A DNA stretch of 64,000 bases from a virus. Shown here piece by piece: positions 1 to 7,393 of the stretch. The stretch covers positions 51,429-115,428 of the IMG/VR virus record IMGVR_UViG_3300045995_000108. One strand, given 5' to 3'. The number at the start of each line of letters is the position of its first letter. The first letter of the stretch is position 1. Made by a program: the position numbers and the translations under genes. The notes under the pieces were generated by a model. It had not been told where the DNA came from and ran no database searches. It worked only from the letters and a program-made list of their open reading frames with translations.

Positions 1-104
1 AACTTGGCGACATCAAGCGTTACACTGACATCCAGGCACGTAATAACTTGGCTAACCCCAACTTTATTGCAGTGGGCCAGAAGCTGGTTATGCCTGCTAA
101 GTAA
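1..104 (+). CDS. LysM-domain protein, C-terminal end only
   Basis: The window opens inside this gene; only the last 33 codons are visible (frame starting at base 3, TAA at 102-104). The residues GDIKRYTDI, ARNNLANPNFI and VGQKLVMP fit the second half of a LysM repeat, a peptidoglycan-binding module of about 45 residues. The protein may be an endolysin, a tail-associated wall enzyme or another wall-binding virion protein; the missing N-terminus decides. A hairpin follows at 121-144. Confidence 0.6.
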   Translation, partial: LGDIKRYTDIQARNNLANPNFIAVGQKLVMPAK

Positions 105-120
105 GCTGGTTTAACGCAGA

Positions 121-144
121 GAAAGGGCTGAAATATGCCCTTTC
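121..144 (+). terminator. hairpin after the LysM gene
   Basis: A perfect 8-bp stem (GAAAGGGC / GCCCTTTC) with an 8-nt loop lies 17 nt after the stop codon. The T-tract is short (CTTTCGTC), so it is a weak intrinsic terminator or an mRNA-end stabiliser. Confidence 0.45.
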
Positions 145-149
145 GTCAC

Positions 150-196
150 GATTTGACGATTAAATCCACTTAATGTACAATAGTGGCTTAGTAAGT
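150..196 (+). repeat. 47-bp promoter cassette, copy 1
   Basis: These 47 bases are identical to 54272-54318. They span the whole promoter and the start of the leader. A diverged copy at 376-438 shares the -10 region and the complete leader as far as the start codon. Confidence 0.85.
153..181 (+). promoter_or_regulatory. sigma70-type promoter
   Basis: TTGACG (153-158), 17-nt spacer, TACAAT (176-181). Expected start about 188, giving a leader of about 25 nt before the ATG at 213. Confidence 0.8.
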
Positions 197-212
197 AAAC
201 AAGGCGATAGAG

Positions 213-374
213 ATGAACAAAGCACTGTACTACATTAACCTGCCACTCCTGCCTGCGTTCTTTGCAGTATCGTTTGCGCTGAACATGTATAAACTCACAA
301 AGCAAGCTTTCCGCTGGTCAGTAAGCGAGACAAAAGACACTTATCGTTCCAATCGCCGCCACTACAATGTCTGA
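213..374 (+). CDS. small membrane-associated protein (53 aa)
   Basis: No family recognised. ATG at 213 follows the conserved leader ending AAGGCGATAGAG; TGA at 372-374 lies just before the -35 of the next promoter. The first half is hydrophobic (residues about 5-25, LPLLPAFFAVSFAL) and could span the membrane once; the second half is basic with several Arg/Lys. Early expression is likely from the strong promoter directly upstream. Confidence 0.6.
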   Translation: MNKALYYINLPLLPAFFAVSFALNMYKLTKQAFRWSVSETKDTYRSNRRHYNV

Positions 375-375
375 T

Positions 376-404
376 TTGACCATTTAATGGTTTTATTGTA
401 CAAT
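376..404 (+). promoter_or_regulatory. sigma70-type promoter
   Basis: TTGACC (376-381), 17-nt spacer, TACAAT (399-404). Everything from the -10 to the ATG at 436 is a copy of the region before the gene at 213, although the -35 and spacer differ. Confidence 0.8.
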
Positions 405-435
405 AGTGGCTTAGTAAGTAAACAAGGCGATAGAG

Positions 436-633
436 ATGCAAATTTTTAAAAACACAGTTATCCAGTCCACTTTGCGTTTCGCTAAGGACTTCACTGTTGT
501 CCAGATTCTGGGTTGCGGCTTTGTTGTCATCCATTCTGCCTTTGCGTTGAATGCTGCTAAAGAGACAGGACACAAGGTGCGCACTATCTGTGGCAAGAGC
601 TTTGGTCTCTCCCTGTTCACCCGCGCCGTTTGA
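436..633 (+). CDS. small membrane protein (65 aa)
   Basis: Unknown function. It shares its 5' leader with the gene at 213 but not its sequence. Residues about 20-40 (VVQILGCGFVVIHSAFAL) form one hydrophobic segment, followed by a basic stretch. The TGA stop (631-633) lies inside the -35 box of the next promoter. Position and promoter suggest an early host-takeover protein, but nothing in the sequence shows its target. Confidence 0.6.
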   Translation: MQIFKNTVIQSTLRFAKDFTVVQILGCGFVVIHSAFALNAAKETGHKVRTICGKSFGLSLFTRAV

Positions 634-658
634 CACTTTAATAGGTTTAATGTAGAAT
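630..658 (+). promoter_or_regulatory. sigma70 promoter, leaderless for RNA ligase
   Basis: TTGACA (630-635), 17-nt spacer, TAGAAT (653-658). The usual +1, seven bases after the -10, is 665, the first base of the ligase start codon. No room remains for a ribosome binding site. Confidence 0.8.
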
Positions 659-664
659 ACTTAC

Positions 665-1576
665 ATGATGCAAAAGCGACTAAAACAATTTGTTCAAGAC
701 AATCCTAAGCTGGTTACCATGCGCGAGTGTGGCGACGGCATTTTTGTCTTGAAGTACAAGAAGACTGTCTTCTTTGACAATCTGTGGAACGAGTATTTGG
801 AAGAATGCCGTGGCACGATTGTGGATGCTGACTTCAATGTCGTGTCCCGTCCCTTCACCAAAATCTACAATTACGGAGTGGAAGCTAAGGCTCCTGTTCT
901 GTCTGACGACACCCCTGTTACTGCTTACCGCAAGGTAAACGGTTTTATGGTAGCAATGACTTGGTACAAGGGTGACATCCTTGTGTCCACTACTGGCTCC
1001 ACTGACAACGACTACACTGCTATGGCAAAAGAGTTGATGTTGAAGCACCAGTGCTGGGAAGATTGGCAATTTGAGTTGCGGGCTGCTGAAGGCGTGACTC
1101 TGATGTTTGAATGCTGCCACAAAAACGATCCGCACATTGTTGTGGAAAACGAAGGTCTGTACTTTTTGGGACTGCGCGAAAACTCGTGGGATTCCAAAGT
1201 AAAGATGTTTGGTCCTGAGATGACTGAGTGGGCACGTGATTACGCTCTGTCGCATTTGAAGTGTGGATATTCCGAAGCTTTCCATGTAACAATGGGTGAG
1301 CTGAAGGAAATGTCTGCTAAAGTGCAACATGAAGGCTTCGTGCTTTATACTAAGGATGGCGTATCTTCCAAGATCAAGTCTCCTTACTACCTAACATCAA
1401 AGTGGGTAGCACGTAACCCTCGCACTGACAAGTTGGTTAACCCTGACTTCAAGAAGCAAATCGACGAGGAATATTACCCACTCGTGGATGCAATCAACGC
1501 CAACATCGTTGAATATACTGCAATGGACGAGCAAGGTCGCCTTGCTTGGGTACGTAAATTTTTGGGAGTAGTGTAA
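665..1576 (+). CDS. rnlA: T4 Rnl1-like RNA ligase
   Basis: ATP-dependent ligase joining RNA 3'-OH and 5'-phosphate ends; in T4 this enzyme with polynucleotide kinase reseals tRNA cut by host anticodon nucleases. Nucleotidyltransferase motif I is KVNG with the adenylated lysine at residue 90. ECRG (47-50), the FEC motif (148-150), EGFVLY (223-228) and KIKSPYY (236-242) match motifs Ia, III/IIIa, IV and V. At 303 residues it is shorter than T4 Rnl1 (374), so the C-terminal tRNA-specificity domain may be reduced. ATG 665 is followed by a second ATG at 668. It overlaps the kinase gene by one base (TAATG), supporting a shared RNA-repair role. Confidence 0.85.
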   Translation: MMQKRLKQFVQDNPKLVTMRECGDGIFVLKYKKTVFFDNLWNEYLEECRGTIVDADFNVVSRPFTKIYNYGVEAKAPVLSDDTPVTAYRKVNGFMVAMTWYKGDILVSTTGSTDNDYTAMAKELMLKHQCWEDWQFELRAAEGVTLMFECCHKNDPHIVVENEGLYFLGLRENSWDSKVKMFGPEMTEWARDYALSHLKCGYSEAFHVTMGELKEMSAKVQHEGFVLYTKDGVSSKIKSPYYLTSKWVARNPRTDKLVNPDFKKQIDEEYYPLVDAINANIVEYTAMDEQGRLAWVRKFLGVV

Positions 1577-2043
1577 TGCCAACTTTATACATGCTTATTG
1601 GTGTTCCTGGTTCAGGCAAGTCTACCTGGATCAAAGCGCAAAACTTTGATATGTCTAAGACATTGATCGCGTCCACTGACGACCAAATCGAGCGACTTGC
1701 AGCCGCAGCAGGCAAGACTTACAGCGAGGTGATTAATGACCTCATTAAGCCTGCCACTAAGGTTATGAATCAACAGGTCCTTGAAGCCATTCAAGTGGGT
1801 GCAGATGTTGTGTGGGATCAAACCAACATAAGCGTTAAAAGTCGTGCACCCAAGCTGGCAGTGTTTCCAAAAGAATACAAAAAGGTAGCAGTAGTATTTC
1901 CTACGCCAGGCGCAGTTGAACTGGGCCGTCGTCTCGCAAGCCGTGCAGGGAAGAACATTCCCGACTATGTTATGCGCAGCATGATTGCTAACTTGCAACC
2001 TCCTTCCGCAAGGGAAGGCTTTGACAAGATTATAACGGCATGA
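1576..2043 (+). CDS. P-loop polynucleotide kinase-like protein
   Basis: The Walker A motif GVPGSGKST (9-17) opens the protein. The general layout (WDQTN near the middle, then RRLASR as a likely lid) is that of the AAA_33/5'-kinase family that includes the kinase half of T4 Pnkp. Length is 155 aa, so the T4 3'-phosphatase domain is missing. Overlap with the RNA ligase suggests it prepares 5'-phosphates for ligation, but a nucleotide or nucleoside kinase cannot be excluded. ATG 1576 shares its A with the ligase stop. Confidence 0.7.
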   Translation: MPTLYMLIGVPGSGKSTWIKAQNFDMSKTLIASTDDQIERLAAAAGKTYSEVINDLIKPATKVMNQQVLEAIQVGADVVWDQTNISVKSRAPKLAVFPKEYKKVAVVFPTPGAVELGRRLASRAGKNIPDYVMRSMIANLQPPSAREGFDKIITA

Positions 2044-2282
2044 CAAACCCGGTTGACATTATTGGGCGTGAACTCAACATAGGCGACTTTGTTGTGTTTA
2101 CGAACAGCGTATATGAAGTAAAGGGATTGGGCAAGGCCAACCCAAGCTATCACGGTTATGGCACTGTGCAAATTATGTTGGCAAACCCGTCCAAGACTAC
2201 ACGACCGCAAAAGAAAAACAGCGGGGATATGTGCCTTATTCCCAAAGAAGAATACTTGATTTACTTACTGAAAAAGAAATAA
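2040..2282 (+). CDS. hypothetical protein (80 aa)
   Basis: ATGA overlap with the kinase gene. The N-terminal half (GRELNIGDFVVFTN, VYEVKGLGKANP) looks like a small beta-barrel domain of the kind found in phage 'KOW-like' proteins; the C-terminus is lysine-rich. No family assigned. Confidence 0.6.
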   Translation: MTNPVDIIGRELNIGDFVVFTNSVYEVKGLGKANPSYHGYGTVQIMLANPSKTTRPQKKNSGDMCLIPKEEYLIYLLKKK

Positions 2283-2283
2283 C

Positions 2284-2451
2284 ATGACAAAAACAGTTTA
2301 TATTGTATTGGCAATCTTAGTAGTGGTTGCTGGTGTAAAGCTTTCCGACAACAAGGAAAAAGCCAATGAGCAACTGGCGCAATGTATTGCATCCGGCGGC
2401 ACCGCATTGCGCGGTAGTACGTGCGTAAATTTTTCAACTCAACCCAAGTAA
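2284..2451 (+). CDS. small membrane or exported protein (55 aa)
   Basis: ATG 2284, TAA 2449-2451. A short basic start is followed by a hydrophobic stretch (VYIVLAILVVVAGV, residues 5-18), then a polar tail with two cysteines (residues 34 and 47). It is either N-terminally anchored with the tail outside, or secreted. It continues the row of genes by 1-nt spacing after the previous stop. Confidence 0.55.
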   Translation: MTKTVYIVLAILVVVAGVKLSDNKEKANEQLAQCIASGGTALRGSTCVNFSTQPK

Positions 2452-2456
2452 CAAAT

Positions 2457-2804
2457 ATGGAACAAGTATCAGGATTTATGGTTTTTTGGACGCATCAGCC
2501 ACACGGCGCTGATTGTATGCAACCAAGCGCAAGCCATTTTGAAATGAACGAAATGAGCGCAGCACTTGCGTTCATGGAATCACTGCGCAAGGAAGGCCTC
2601 GCCCAGTTTGTGACGATGGTTTCCCAAAATTCCAACTCAGTTGGTAAGGCTGGTGTCGCTTCCATTGTTGACGGCAAGACTCCTGACGGATTTGCCTATG
2701 AATGGTCTAAGGCTGGTCGCGCAGGCAAGATGAAGCGTTCTGAGCGTACAGTGTCTGCACTGCAAGGCACTGATGCTGTGGAAGTGAAACAGGACGACGA
2801 ATAA
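2457..2804 (+). CDS. hypothetical protein (115 aa)
   Basis: Start set at ATG 2457, five bases after the previous stop, because an upstream GTG at 2421 lies inside the previous gene and has no binding site. The protein holds a serine/glutamate-rich middle and a basic segment (AGRAGKMKRSER) near the end. Similar 110-120 residue proteins are common in phages and their role is unknown. Confidence 0.6.
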   Translation: MEQVSGFMVFWTHQPHGADCMQPSASHFEMNEMSAALAFMESLRKEGLAQFVTMVSQNSNSVGKAGVASIVDGKTPDGFAYEWSKAGRAGKMKRSERTVSALQGTDAVEVKQDDE

Positions 2805-2923
2805 TGTACGGCAATCCTTACATTGCCATTGCCATTGTAGTGGTACTTTTTGTGCCATGCCTTGTGGTGGCAATGTTGTGGCTTGCAAAAATGACGAATC
2901 ACAATGCATTGGATAAAGAATGA
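2804..2923 (+). CDS. small membrane protein (39 aa)
   Basis: TAATG overlap with the previous gene and ATGA overlap with the next one make this 39-codon frame credible. Residues 7-28 (IAIAIVVVLFVPCLVVAMLW) form a single membrane helix with a short polar tail. Function unknown. Confidence 0.5.
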   Translation: MYGNPYIAIAIVVVLFVPCLVVAMLWLAKMTNHNALDKE

Positions 2924-3141
2924 CTTGCACCCACACAAGAGAACACAGCCGCTGGGTCACAAAAGTAGACGACTGGTACGGACACGATACAAGCGAGTGG
3001 GAATACACGACAGAAAACACCACTGTTGACATTGACTTGCATAGATATAAATGTACGCAATGTAATCAAATAATGTATTACTCTGGTGCGGCAAGAGAAT
3101 ACTACGAAACTGGTGTGGACCGCAAGGGACTATTTAAATGA
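2920..3141 (+). CDS. hypothetical protein with CxxC (73 aa)
   Basis: ATGA overlap on both sides. One cysteine lies at the N-terminus (C3TH) and a CTQC pair is near residue 46, so a small zinc-binding fold is possible. Otherwise rich in Asp, Glu, Tyr. No family recognised. Confidence 0.55.
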   Translation: MTCTHTREHSRWVTKVDDWYGHDTSEWEYTTENTTVDIDLHRYKCTQCNQIMYYSGAAREYYETGVDRKGLFK

Positions 3142-3335
3142 TTAATGAGCAAGACCTCGTCTACCGTCTGCGCAAACGTGCAGAGATACGCCGACAGATT
3201 CCCGGGCGGCGAAGTGTGGAAGAAGGCACTCCTGACCGCATTGCGGATATTCTGGAAGAAGCGGCAAACGAAATTGAAAAGTTGCGTAACGACATTGAAC
3301 ATTGTTGGCAAGACGCCGCAGGAGCAAGTTTATGA
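3138..3335 (+). CDS. conserved phage small protein (65 aa)
   Basis: The phrase TPDRIADILEEAANEIEKLR is a widespread motif in short phage proteins of unknown function, ending in a helical segment. The competing frame at 3145-3345 lacks such a pattern and is read as a shadow. ATGA overlap with the previous gene. Confidence 0.65.
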   Translation: MINEQDLVYRLRKRAEIRRQIPGRRSVEEGTPDRIADILEEAANEIEKLRNDIEHCWQDAAGASL

Positions 3336-3430
3336 AAGAATCTAAGAATATGCTTTATCGGGGGCATATAGACTTGGCTATGAAGTTGGTTTTACATTGC
3401 GAGCAATCGCAGCGTTTGTCGACTTCATGA
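3332..3430 (+). CDS. possible 32-aa protein
   Basis: A GGAG eight bases upstream and an ATGA overlap with the previous stop favour translation from ATG 3332. The product is very short and has no recognisable pattern. The alternative frame ending at 3450 reads more like a protein (GYEVGFTLRAIAAFVDFMMF) but has no start codon, so a recent frameshift in a small membrane protein gene is possible. Confidence 0.3.
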   Translation: MKESKNMLYRGHIDLAMKLVLHCEQSQRLSTS

Positions 3431-3468
3431 TGTTTCCGTTTCCTCGGTAATCAACTTTAAGGGATATT

Positions 3469-3777
3469 ATGGCAACCGCAGTACAAATGACAAACCAGAA
3501 GACTGGTATTGTTAAGCAGGGATTTTTTGGATTTAGCTGGACTTACTTATTCTTCGGATGGTTCGTTCCATTGCTCCGTGGCCATTATGCCATGGCTGGC
3601 ATTCACTTTATGATCGCAATTGTGTCAGCGTTTACGTTTGGCATTCCACAGTTGATCCTGGCATTTATGTTTAACAAGTTTTACACATTGCGCCTGCTTG
3701 AAGACGGATACACTTTCAGTGATCCAGACGAAGCACTGGTACAACGTGCAAAGCGTACTTTGGGTCTTGTTCTTTAA
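3469..3777 (+). CDS. DUF2628/HrgC-like membrane protein
   Basis: 102 residues. Pattern: FFGFSWTYLFFGWFVPLLRG, then a second hydrophobic block (FMIAIVSAFTFGIPQLILAFMFN) and a polar tail LLEDGY. This resembles the bacterial HrgC/DUF2628 inner-membrane family, whose function is unknown. Two membrane segments are predicted. AAGGG lies eight bases before the ATG. Confidence 0.6.
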   Translation: MATAVQMTNQKTGIVKQGFFGFSWTYLFFGWFVPLLRGHYAMAGIHFMIAIVSAFTFGIPQLILAFMFNKFYTLRLLEDGYTFSDPDEALVQRAKRTLGLVL

Positions 3778-3789
3778 CAGGTAATTATC

Positions 3790-4176
3790 ATGCGCAAACT
3801 ATTGATTGCTCTCCTGGCGTTTTCTGCTATCACTGCAACTGCACAAGTGGTTGATCAACGTGGTACTTACAACTACATTCCAAACGCGGGCGACCGTGTA
3901 CCAGACGGCGCAAGCGGTCCAGGGATTGTTTACACTCAACGCACAACAGGCACGATCATTTCAGTAGGCATGCCCGTGTACAAGAACGTGGTCAATGGAC
4001 AGCAATGTGAAGGGCAACCTGTCCAGTGCACTCCCACGTTTGAACAACGCCTGGTTGGCTATCCGTTTACAGTGCAGTACAACCACTTGCAGATGCTGGG
4101 CTTTATGACTCGTCGTCCACAGATTGGCGAAACCGCGGAAGTCATTATCCGCAGCACGTTCTACGCCGCACAGTGA
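3790..4176 (+). CDS. secreted protein, surface-antigen-like
   Basis: 128 residues with a Sec signal peptide (MRKLLIALLAFSAITATA, cleavage expected after A18). The mature part resembles the C-terminal portion of bacterial outer-membrane 17-kDa antigen/SlyB-like proteins (VYKNVVNGQQCE, then GYPFTVQYNHLQ) but lacks the glycine zipper. It is likely periplasmic. A phage gene for such a host-type envelope protein suggests envelope remodelling; this role is inference. Confidence 0.5.
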   Translation: MRKLLIALLAFSAITATAQVVDQRGTYNYIPNAGDRVPDGASGPGIVYTQRTTGTIISVGMPVYKNVVNGQQCEGQPVQCTPTFEQRLVGYPFTVQYNHLQMLGFMTRRPQIGETAEVIIRSTFYAAQ

Positions 4177-4177
4177 T

Positions 4178-4206
4178 TTGACAGTGAATGCACTTTAATG
4201 TACAAT
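4178..4206 (+). promoter_or_regulatory. sigma70 promoter, near-leaderless
   Basis: TTGACA (4178-4183), 17-nt spacer, TACAAT (4201-4206). Expected start 4212-4213 coincides with the ATG at 4212. An in-frame ATG at 4188 lies inside the spacer and is not used by this transcript. Confidence 0.8.
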
Positions 4207-4211
4207 GTATT

Positions 4212-4442
4212 ATGACAGAGCAAAAAACATTTTACATTAACGATCACCCTTTCCTGAAGTGGACTTGCGAAAGCGTGGAAGTCGTGCTAACCGGACTGCG
4301 CGGTTTCGTGCAGGACGGTCATTGGCACATGGACTACATCGAAGCAGAAAAAGTGGTCAACGTATGTATCGGACGGATGGGCTCGGTTGATTGGGATCAC
4401 CCCATCAACGTGATGAAAGTAAAGACACTGAGGCGCGAATGA
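4212..4442 (+). CDS. hypothetical protein (76 aa)
   Basis: The start is fixed at ATG 4212 because the promoter -10 ends at 4206, upstream of any longer reading. Contains WTCESVEVVLTGL and a histidine/tryptophan-rich middle (HWHMDY). No family recognised. First gene of a run 4212-5854 of six overlapping genes. Confidence 0.6.
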   Translation: MTEQKTFYINDHPFLKWTCESVEVVLTGLRGFVQDGHWHMDYIEAEKVVNVCIGRMGSVDWDHPINVMKVKTLRRE

Positions 4443-4627
4443 TCCGAAGTTTGACAAGAAAACAGGTTGACGCCGTTCATGCTCTTATGCTAGAGTATGA
4501 TGACGCTAGAGAAGTAACCTTTAGTACCGAAAGCAACAGCGGAATTGGCACTAACATTTACGCAACCATAAAGTATCTTGGCTATCGTGAAGTTACAATT
4601 GACATAACAGACTACGAGAATTGGTAA
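4439..4627 (+). CDS. hypothetical protein (62 aa)
   Basis: ATGA overlap with the previous gene decides the start at 4439. A helical first half (RKQVDAVHALMLEYDDA) is followed by a beta-rich second half ending in acidic residues. Unknown function. Confidence 0.55.
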   Translation: MIRSLTRKQVDAVHALMLEYDDAREVTFSTESNSGIGTNIYATIKYLGYREVTIDITDYENW

Positions 4628-5103
4628 TGCCATTTATTGAGAACATAGCAGCAAGTGATGTGCCTCGTGGGTTACACCGTGACCCAGGGCCAAATTCTAT
4701 GCTGATCCAAATTACAGATCCAGGTGGATGGAAGCCTGATCCAAAGCACGTATTCAAGGAGCGTCACTTTTTTGAGTTCCTTGACGTTGAGAAGGACACT
4801 GAGGTGGACGACGAAGAAATGCGTTGCTCACAGGAACAGGCGTCTCAACTTGCTGCTTTGTTAAAGAAGGCTCTCGCTGAAGACATGAACGTTATTGTGC
4901 ACTGCTATGCCGGCGTAGCACGTTCTGGTGCAGTAGCAGAGGTAGGTGTGATGATGGGGTTCGACGATACCTATACATACCGTGCACCTAACTTGCATGT
5001 CAAGCACAGGATGCTGCATTACTTAGGTATGCAGTATGATCCAGACGAGGTGCTGGACGAGGAATTTTGCTGGAAACATACTAAAATAGGATGGGAACGA
5101 TGA
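4627..5103 (+). CDS. tyrosine / dual-specificity phosphatase-like
   Basis: The signature CX5R loop is complete: HCYAGVARSG with nucleophile C93 and R99, preceded by the strand MNVIVHC. Length (158 aa) fits small phage and archaeal dual-specificity phosphatases. The general-acid loop is probably around the acidic region at residues 58-64. It could dephosphorylate protein tyrosine/serine, or RNA 5' ends as some members do. TAATG overlap with the previous gene sets the start at 4627 (a TTG at 4621 is ignored). Confidence 0.75.
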   Translation: MPFIENIAASDVPRGLHRDPGPNSMLIQITDPGGWKPDPKHVFKERHFFEFLDVEKDTEVDDEEMRCSQEQASQLAALLKKALAEDMNVIVHCYAGVARSGAVAEVGVMMGFDDTYTYRAPNLHVKHRMLHYLGMQYDPDEVLDEEFCWKHTKIGWER

Positions 5104-5261
5104 AACTTAAACGAGATACCAAAGACGCATTGAAGCTGGGTGGCATAGTAATTGCCGTGGTTGCATTTTTTGCAATTGGCATTTACTACGAGATGGCCGT
5201 GTGGCAGGAATGCCGCCAAACCAACTCTTGGTTTTATTGCATGAGGGTACTAAGCAAATGA
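5100..5261 (+). CDS. single-pass membrane protein (53 aa)
   Basis: ATGA overlaps at both ends. A charged N-terminus (MKLKRDTKD) precedes the hydrophobic helix at residues 13-30 (LGGIVIAVVAFFAIGIYY), leaving a C-terminal tail with two cysteines outside if the positive-inside rule holds. Function unknown. Confidence 0.55.
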   Translation: MKLKRDTKDALKLGGIVIAVVAFFAIGIYYEMAVWQECRQTNSWFYCMRVLSK

Positions 5262-5854
5262 AGCGCAAATTTAAAAATCTAATCCTTACTGACGCGGATG
5301 GCGTGCTACTAGATTGGGAGTGGGCCTTCTCAGTATGGATGCAGGAAAAAGGTTATAAGCTGGCAGAGGGCCATAAAAAAACATACGCACTGCATCACTG
5401 GTTTACTGACCTTGAATTACCTGACGCACGGAAGCTGATTATCCAATTCAATGAATCCGCAGCGATTGGCTTTTTGCCTGCGTTCCGTGACAGTATGTTC
5501 TACGTTAAGCGGTTGTATGAGGAACACGGATTTAGATTCCACGTAATCACAAGCCTTAGCCTGGATGCCAATGCGGGCAGATTGCGTGAGATGAATCTAC
5601 ATAAACTGTTTGGTGACGCGATTGAAACTGTTACATGCCTTGACACCGGTGCTGACAAAGATGAAGCACTAGAACCCTTCAAGGGGAGTGGGTTGTATTG
5701 GATTGAAGATAAGCCAAGCAATGCTGACCTGGGTCTTGAACTTGGGCTAAAGAGTTTGCTTGTTGAACACGGGCACAACATGGGACACGACAATCCTCAC
5801 TTGCCAGTTGTCAAAAGCTGGAAAGAAATTTACGACATAATTACCAAGAAGTAA
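5258..5854 (+). CDS. HAD-superfamily hydrolase
   Basis: Begins MKRKFKNLILTDADGVLLDW: DxDGV is HAD motif I (aspartates 12 and 14), with T/S motif II at HVITSLS and the motif IV acidic pair near WIEDKPSNAD. These fit a phosphohydrolase of the 5'-nucleotidase/phosphatase type with a helical cap. Start chosen at ATG 5258, overlapping the previous stop, rather than the upstream in-frame position. Possibly a nucleotide phosphatase for host nucleotide recycling; substrate unknown. Confidence 0.7.
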   Translation: MKRKFKNLILTDADGVLLDWEWAFSVWMQEKGYKLAEGHKKTYALHHWFTDLELPDARKLIIQFNESAAIGFLPAFRDSMFYVKRLYEEHGFRFHVITSLSLDANAGRLREMNLHKLFGDAIETVTCLDTGADKDEALEPFKGSGLYWIEDKPSNADLGLELGLKSLLVEHGHNMGHDNPHLPVVKSWKEIYDIITKK

Positions 5855-5871
5855 TTTATTGAACTCATGAC

Positions 5872-5894
5872 AAAGCGGGCTCGGGCCCGCTTTT
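5872..5894. terminator. bidirectional intrinsic terminator
   Basis: 9-bp stem AAAGCGGGC / GCCCGCTTT with a TCGG loop and a T-run on the + strand; the opposite strand also ends in a short T-run. It separates the rightward block ending at 5854 from the leftward phoH gene ending at 5923. Confidence 0.85.
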
Positions 5895-5922
5895 CATTGT
5901 GTTATTGCAATGTAATCAAATA

Positions 5923-6801
5923 TTAATTCTCCCCGTAAAGTCTTAATACTTCACGCATTGCGACACTACGTTGTGCGTCTTTTGCAGCAAACTTCGTGTA
6001 GCCGAAGATGTCTGAACCATCCGCTACGATCTTGTCAATGAAATCCAACAGTCCATTGTCGCGGGCAAACTGATTATCCGTTTGGTTCAGGTCACCTGTT
6101 ACAACCATCTTCGAGTTCTCACCGAGGCGTGTTAAAATCATCTTCATCTGATTAATGGAAGAATTTTGGGCTTCATCAAAGATGATCCAAGCATTCTTAA
6201 AGGTACGTCCTCTCATAAAAGCTAGGGGAGCGAGCTCAATTTGTTGTTCTTCTAGCATTTTAGTGACCTCGATTGGTCTGTAGTATTCCAAGACATAATC
6301 CATAATTGGCTTAGTCCATGGCTCCATTTTCGCATTCAAGTCTCCTGGTAGGAAACCATGCTTCTCATCGTCTACGCCGACGGCTGGTCGTGTAATGATG
6401 ATCTTCTTGCAAGTGCCGTCTCTGAATGCTTGTAGAGCTGCGAGCACTGCAATCATAGTCTTACCTGTACCTGCTGGGCCTGTGGCAAAGACTACGTGTT
6501 TGTCTGGGTTTTGTAAATCGTCAATGTAATCCTCTTGTGCGCGAGATTTAGGAGTAAGGTTAATCGGGCGTTGGCGTTGAGGTCTATAGTTATCAATATC
6601 TATCGTATTATTCGCGTTTGTTTGTGTTGCGTTGTGGCGGTTGTATGTGTTGCTACGGGATTGAGTTTGGAACTCAGGTTGGGCTAGAGCCCTATTCTTA
6701 CGCTTGGACAAATGTAACTCCTTAGTTGTTATAACTTTGTGCATTTCGATTACAAGCTCAGTTTGTTTGCTTGTACTATTATTTAAAGATAGGGTTAACA
6801 T
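5923..6801 (-). CDS. phoH: PhoH-like ATPase
   Basis: 292 residues. The first ~80 residues are a polar Asn/Gln-rich region; then comes the PhoH core with Walker A GPAGTGKT, the segment TRPAVGVDDEKHGFLPGD and Walker B WIIFDEAQN, followed by GDLNQTD (sensor region). PhoH family members are widespread in large marine and freshwater phages; the ATPase/RNA-related role in phage is unsettled. It lies with the methyltransferase as one of the few leftward genes and ends at a shared bidirectional terminator. Confidence 0.88.
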   Translation of the reverse strand: MLTLSLNNSTSKQTELVIEMHKVITTKELHLSKRKNRALAQPEFQTQSRSNTYNRHNATQTNANNTIDIDNYRPQRQRPINLTPKSRAQEDYIDDLQNPDKHVVFATGPAGTGKTMIAVLAALQAFRDGTCKKIIITRPAVGVDDEKHGFLPGDLNAKMEPWTKPIMDYVLEYYRPIEVTKMLEEQQIELAPLAFMRGRTFKNAWIIFDEAQNSSINQMKMILTRLGENSKMVVTGDLNQTDNQFARDNGLLDFIDKIVADGSDIFGYTKFAAKDAQRSVAMREVLRLYGEN

Positions 6802-6827
6802 AGTTTAAACATAGTACATAACTTTGT

Positions 6828-6860
6828 CGTCGCAGCATAAGTATTAAGCTAAGTGCGACG
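6828..6860. repeat. inverted repeat between leftward genes
   Basis: Perfect 7-bp arms CGTCGCA (6828-6834) and TGCGACG (6854-6860) around a 19-nt loop. They lie directly after the methyltransferase stop and before phoH in leftward transcription, so the hairpin may pause or protect the transcript. No T-tract is present. Confidence 0.4.
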
Positions 6861-6862
6861 TG

Positions 6863-7393
6863 TTAGCGTTTCCATTCAGCGTAGATTCTATTGTTTGTGT
6901 CCCATACACATTCTACTAACTTAAACCCAAACTTGTCAGATAATCGCACATGCTCTTCCACAGTCCAAGGATAGAAGTTGATGTCTTGACATTCAACGTT
7001 TAGGTGATCCTTGCTACCTGGGTTGCAGCGCCAATAGATTCTAGCTTTGTCGGTTAACAGTGATACTACTTTAGTAGTTTGTCTTTCAACATCCTCTACT
7101 GTGCCAAAATTGATAGAGCCTAAGCAAAATGCAACATCAAACTTCTTGTTCGTTTGGAGGTCGTCGATTCCTACTTTCATATCAGCTTGGTCAAATGCAG
7201 GGTCAATGCCAAATAGATTTGGTATCAAACCTTTGAACGGATTTGCTCCGCAGCCAACGTCAATTACGGACTCACCGTAGTTAACTTTTTTAACCAGCGC
7301 GAGGCCAGATTTTTCGTATTGCGCTAGTGAGCCGTTTTTACGGTACCAGATGGTACCAAAGTAATGGTTGAGATATTCTTGATTTACAGTCAT
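6863..7393 (-). CDS. SAM-dependent methyltransferase (class I)
   Basis: 176 residues. SAM-binding motif I is VIDVGCGANPF, followed by the acidic position GIDPAFDQAD and the strand VAFCLGSINFG. The layout is that of class I methyltransferases acting on small molecules or sugars; no target-recognition domain for DNA is visible. In-frame ATG complement at 7391-7393. On the minus strand a TAAATA motif (7427-7422) lies 29 nt upstream, similar to the late promoters elsewhere in the window. Confidence 0.75.
   Translation of the reverse strand: MTVNQEYLNHYFGTIWYRKNGSLAQYEKSGLALVKKVNYGESVIDVGCGANPFKGLIPNLFGIDPAFDQADMKVGIDDLQTNKKFDVAFCLGSINFGTVEDVERQTTKVVSLLTDKARIYWRCNPGSKDHLNVECQDINFYPWTVEEHVRLSDKFGFKLVECVWDTNNRIYAEWKR

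Noticed and set aside
680-1330. 216-aa minus-strand frame
   Set aside because: Antisense shadow of the RNA ligase gene; no promoter or binding site and no family pattern.
2053-2090. TTGACA at 2053 as a promoter
   Set aside because: No -10-like hexamer at 16-18 nt, and it lies inside a coding region.
3145-3345. 66-aa alternative frame
   Set aside because: The frame at 3138 carries the widespread phage motif PDRIADILEEAANEIEKL.
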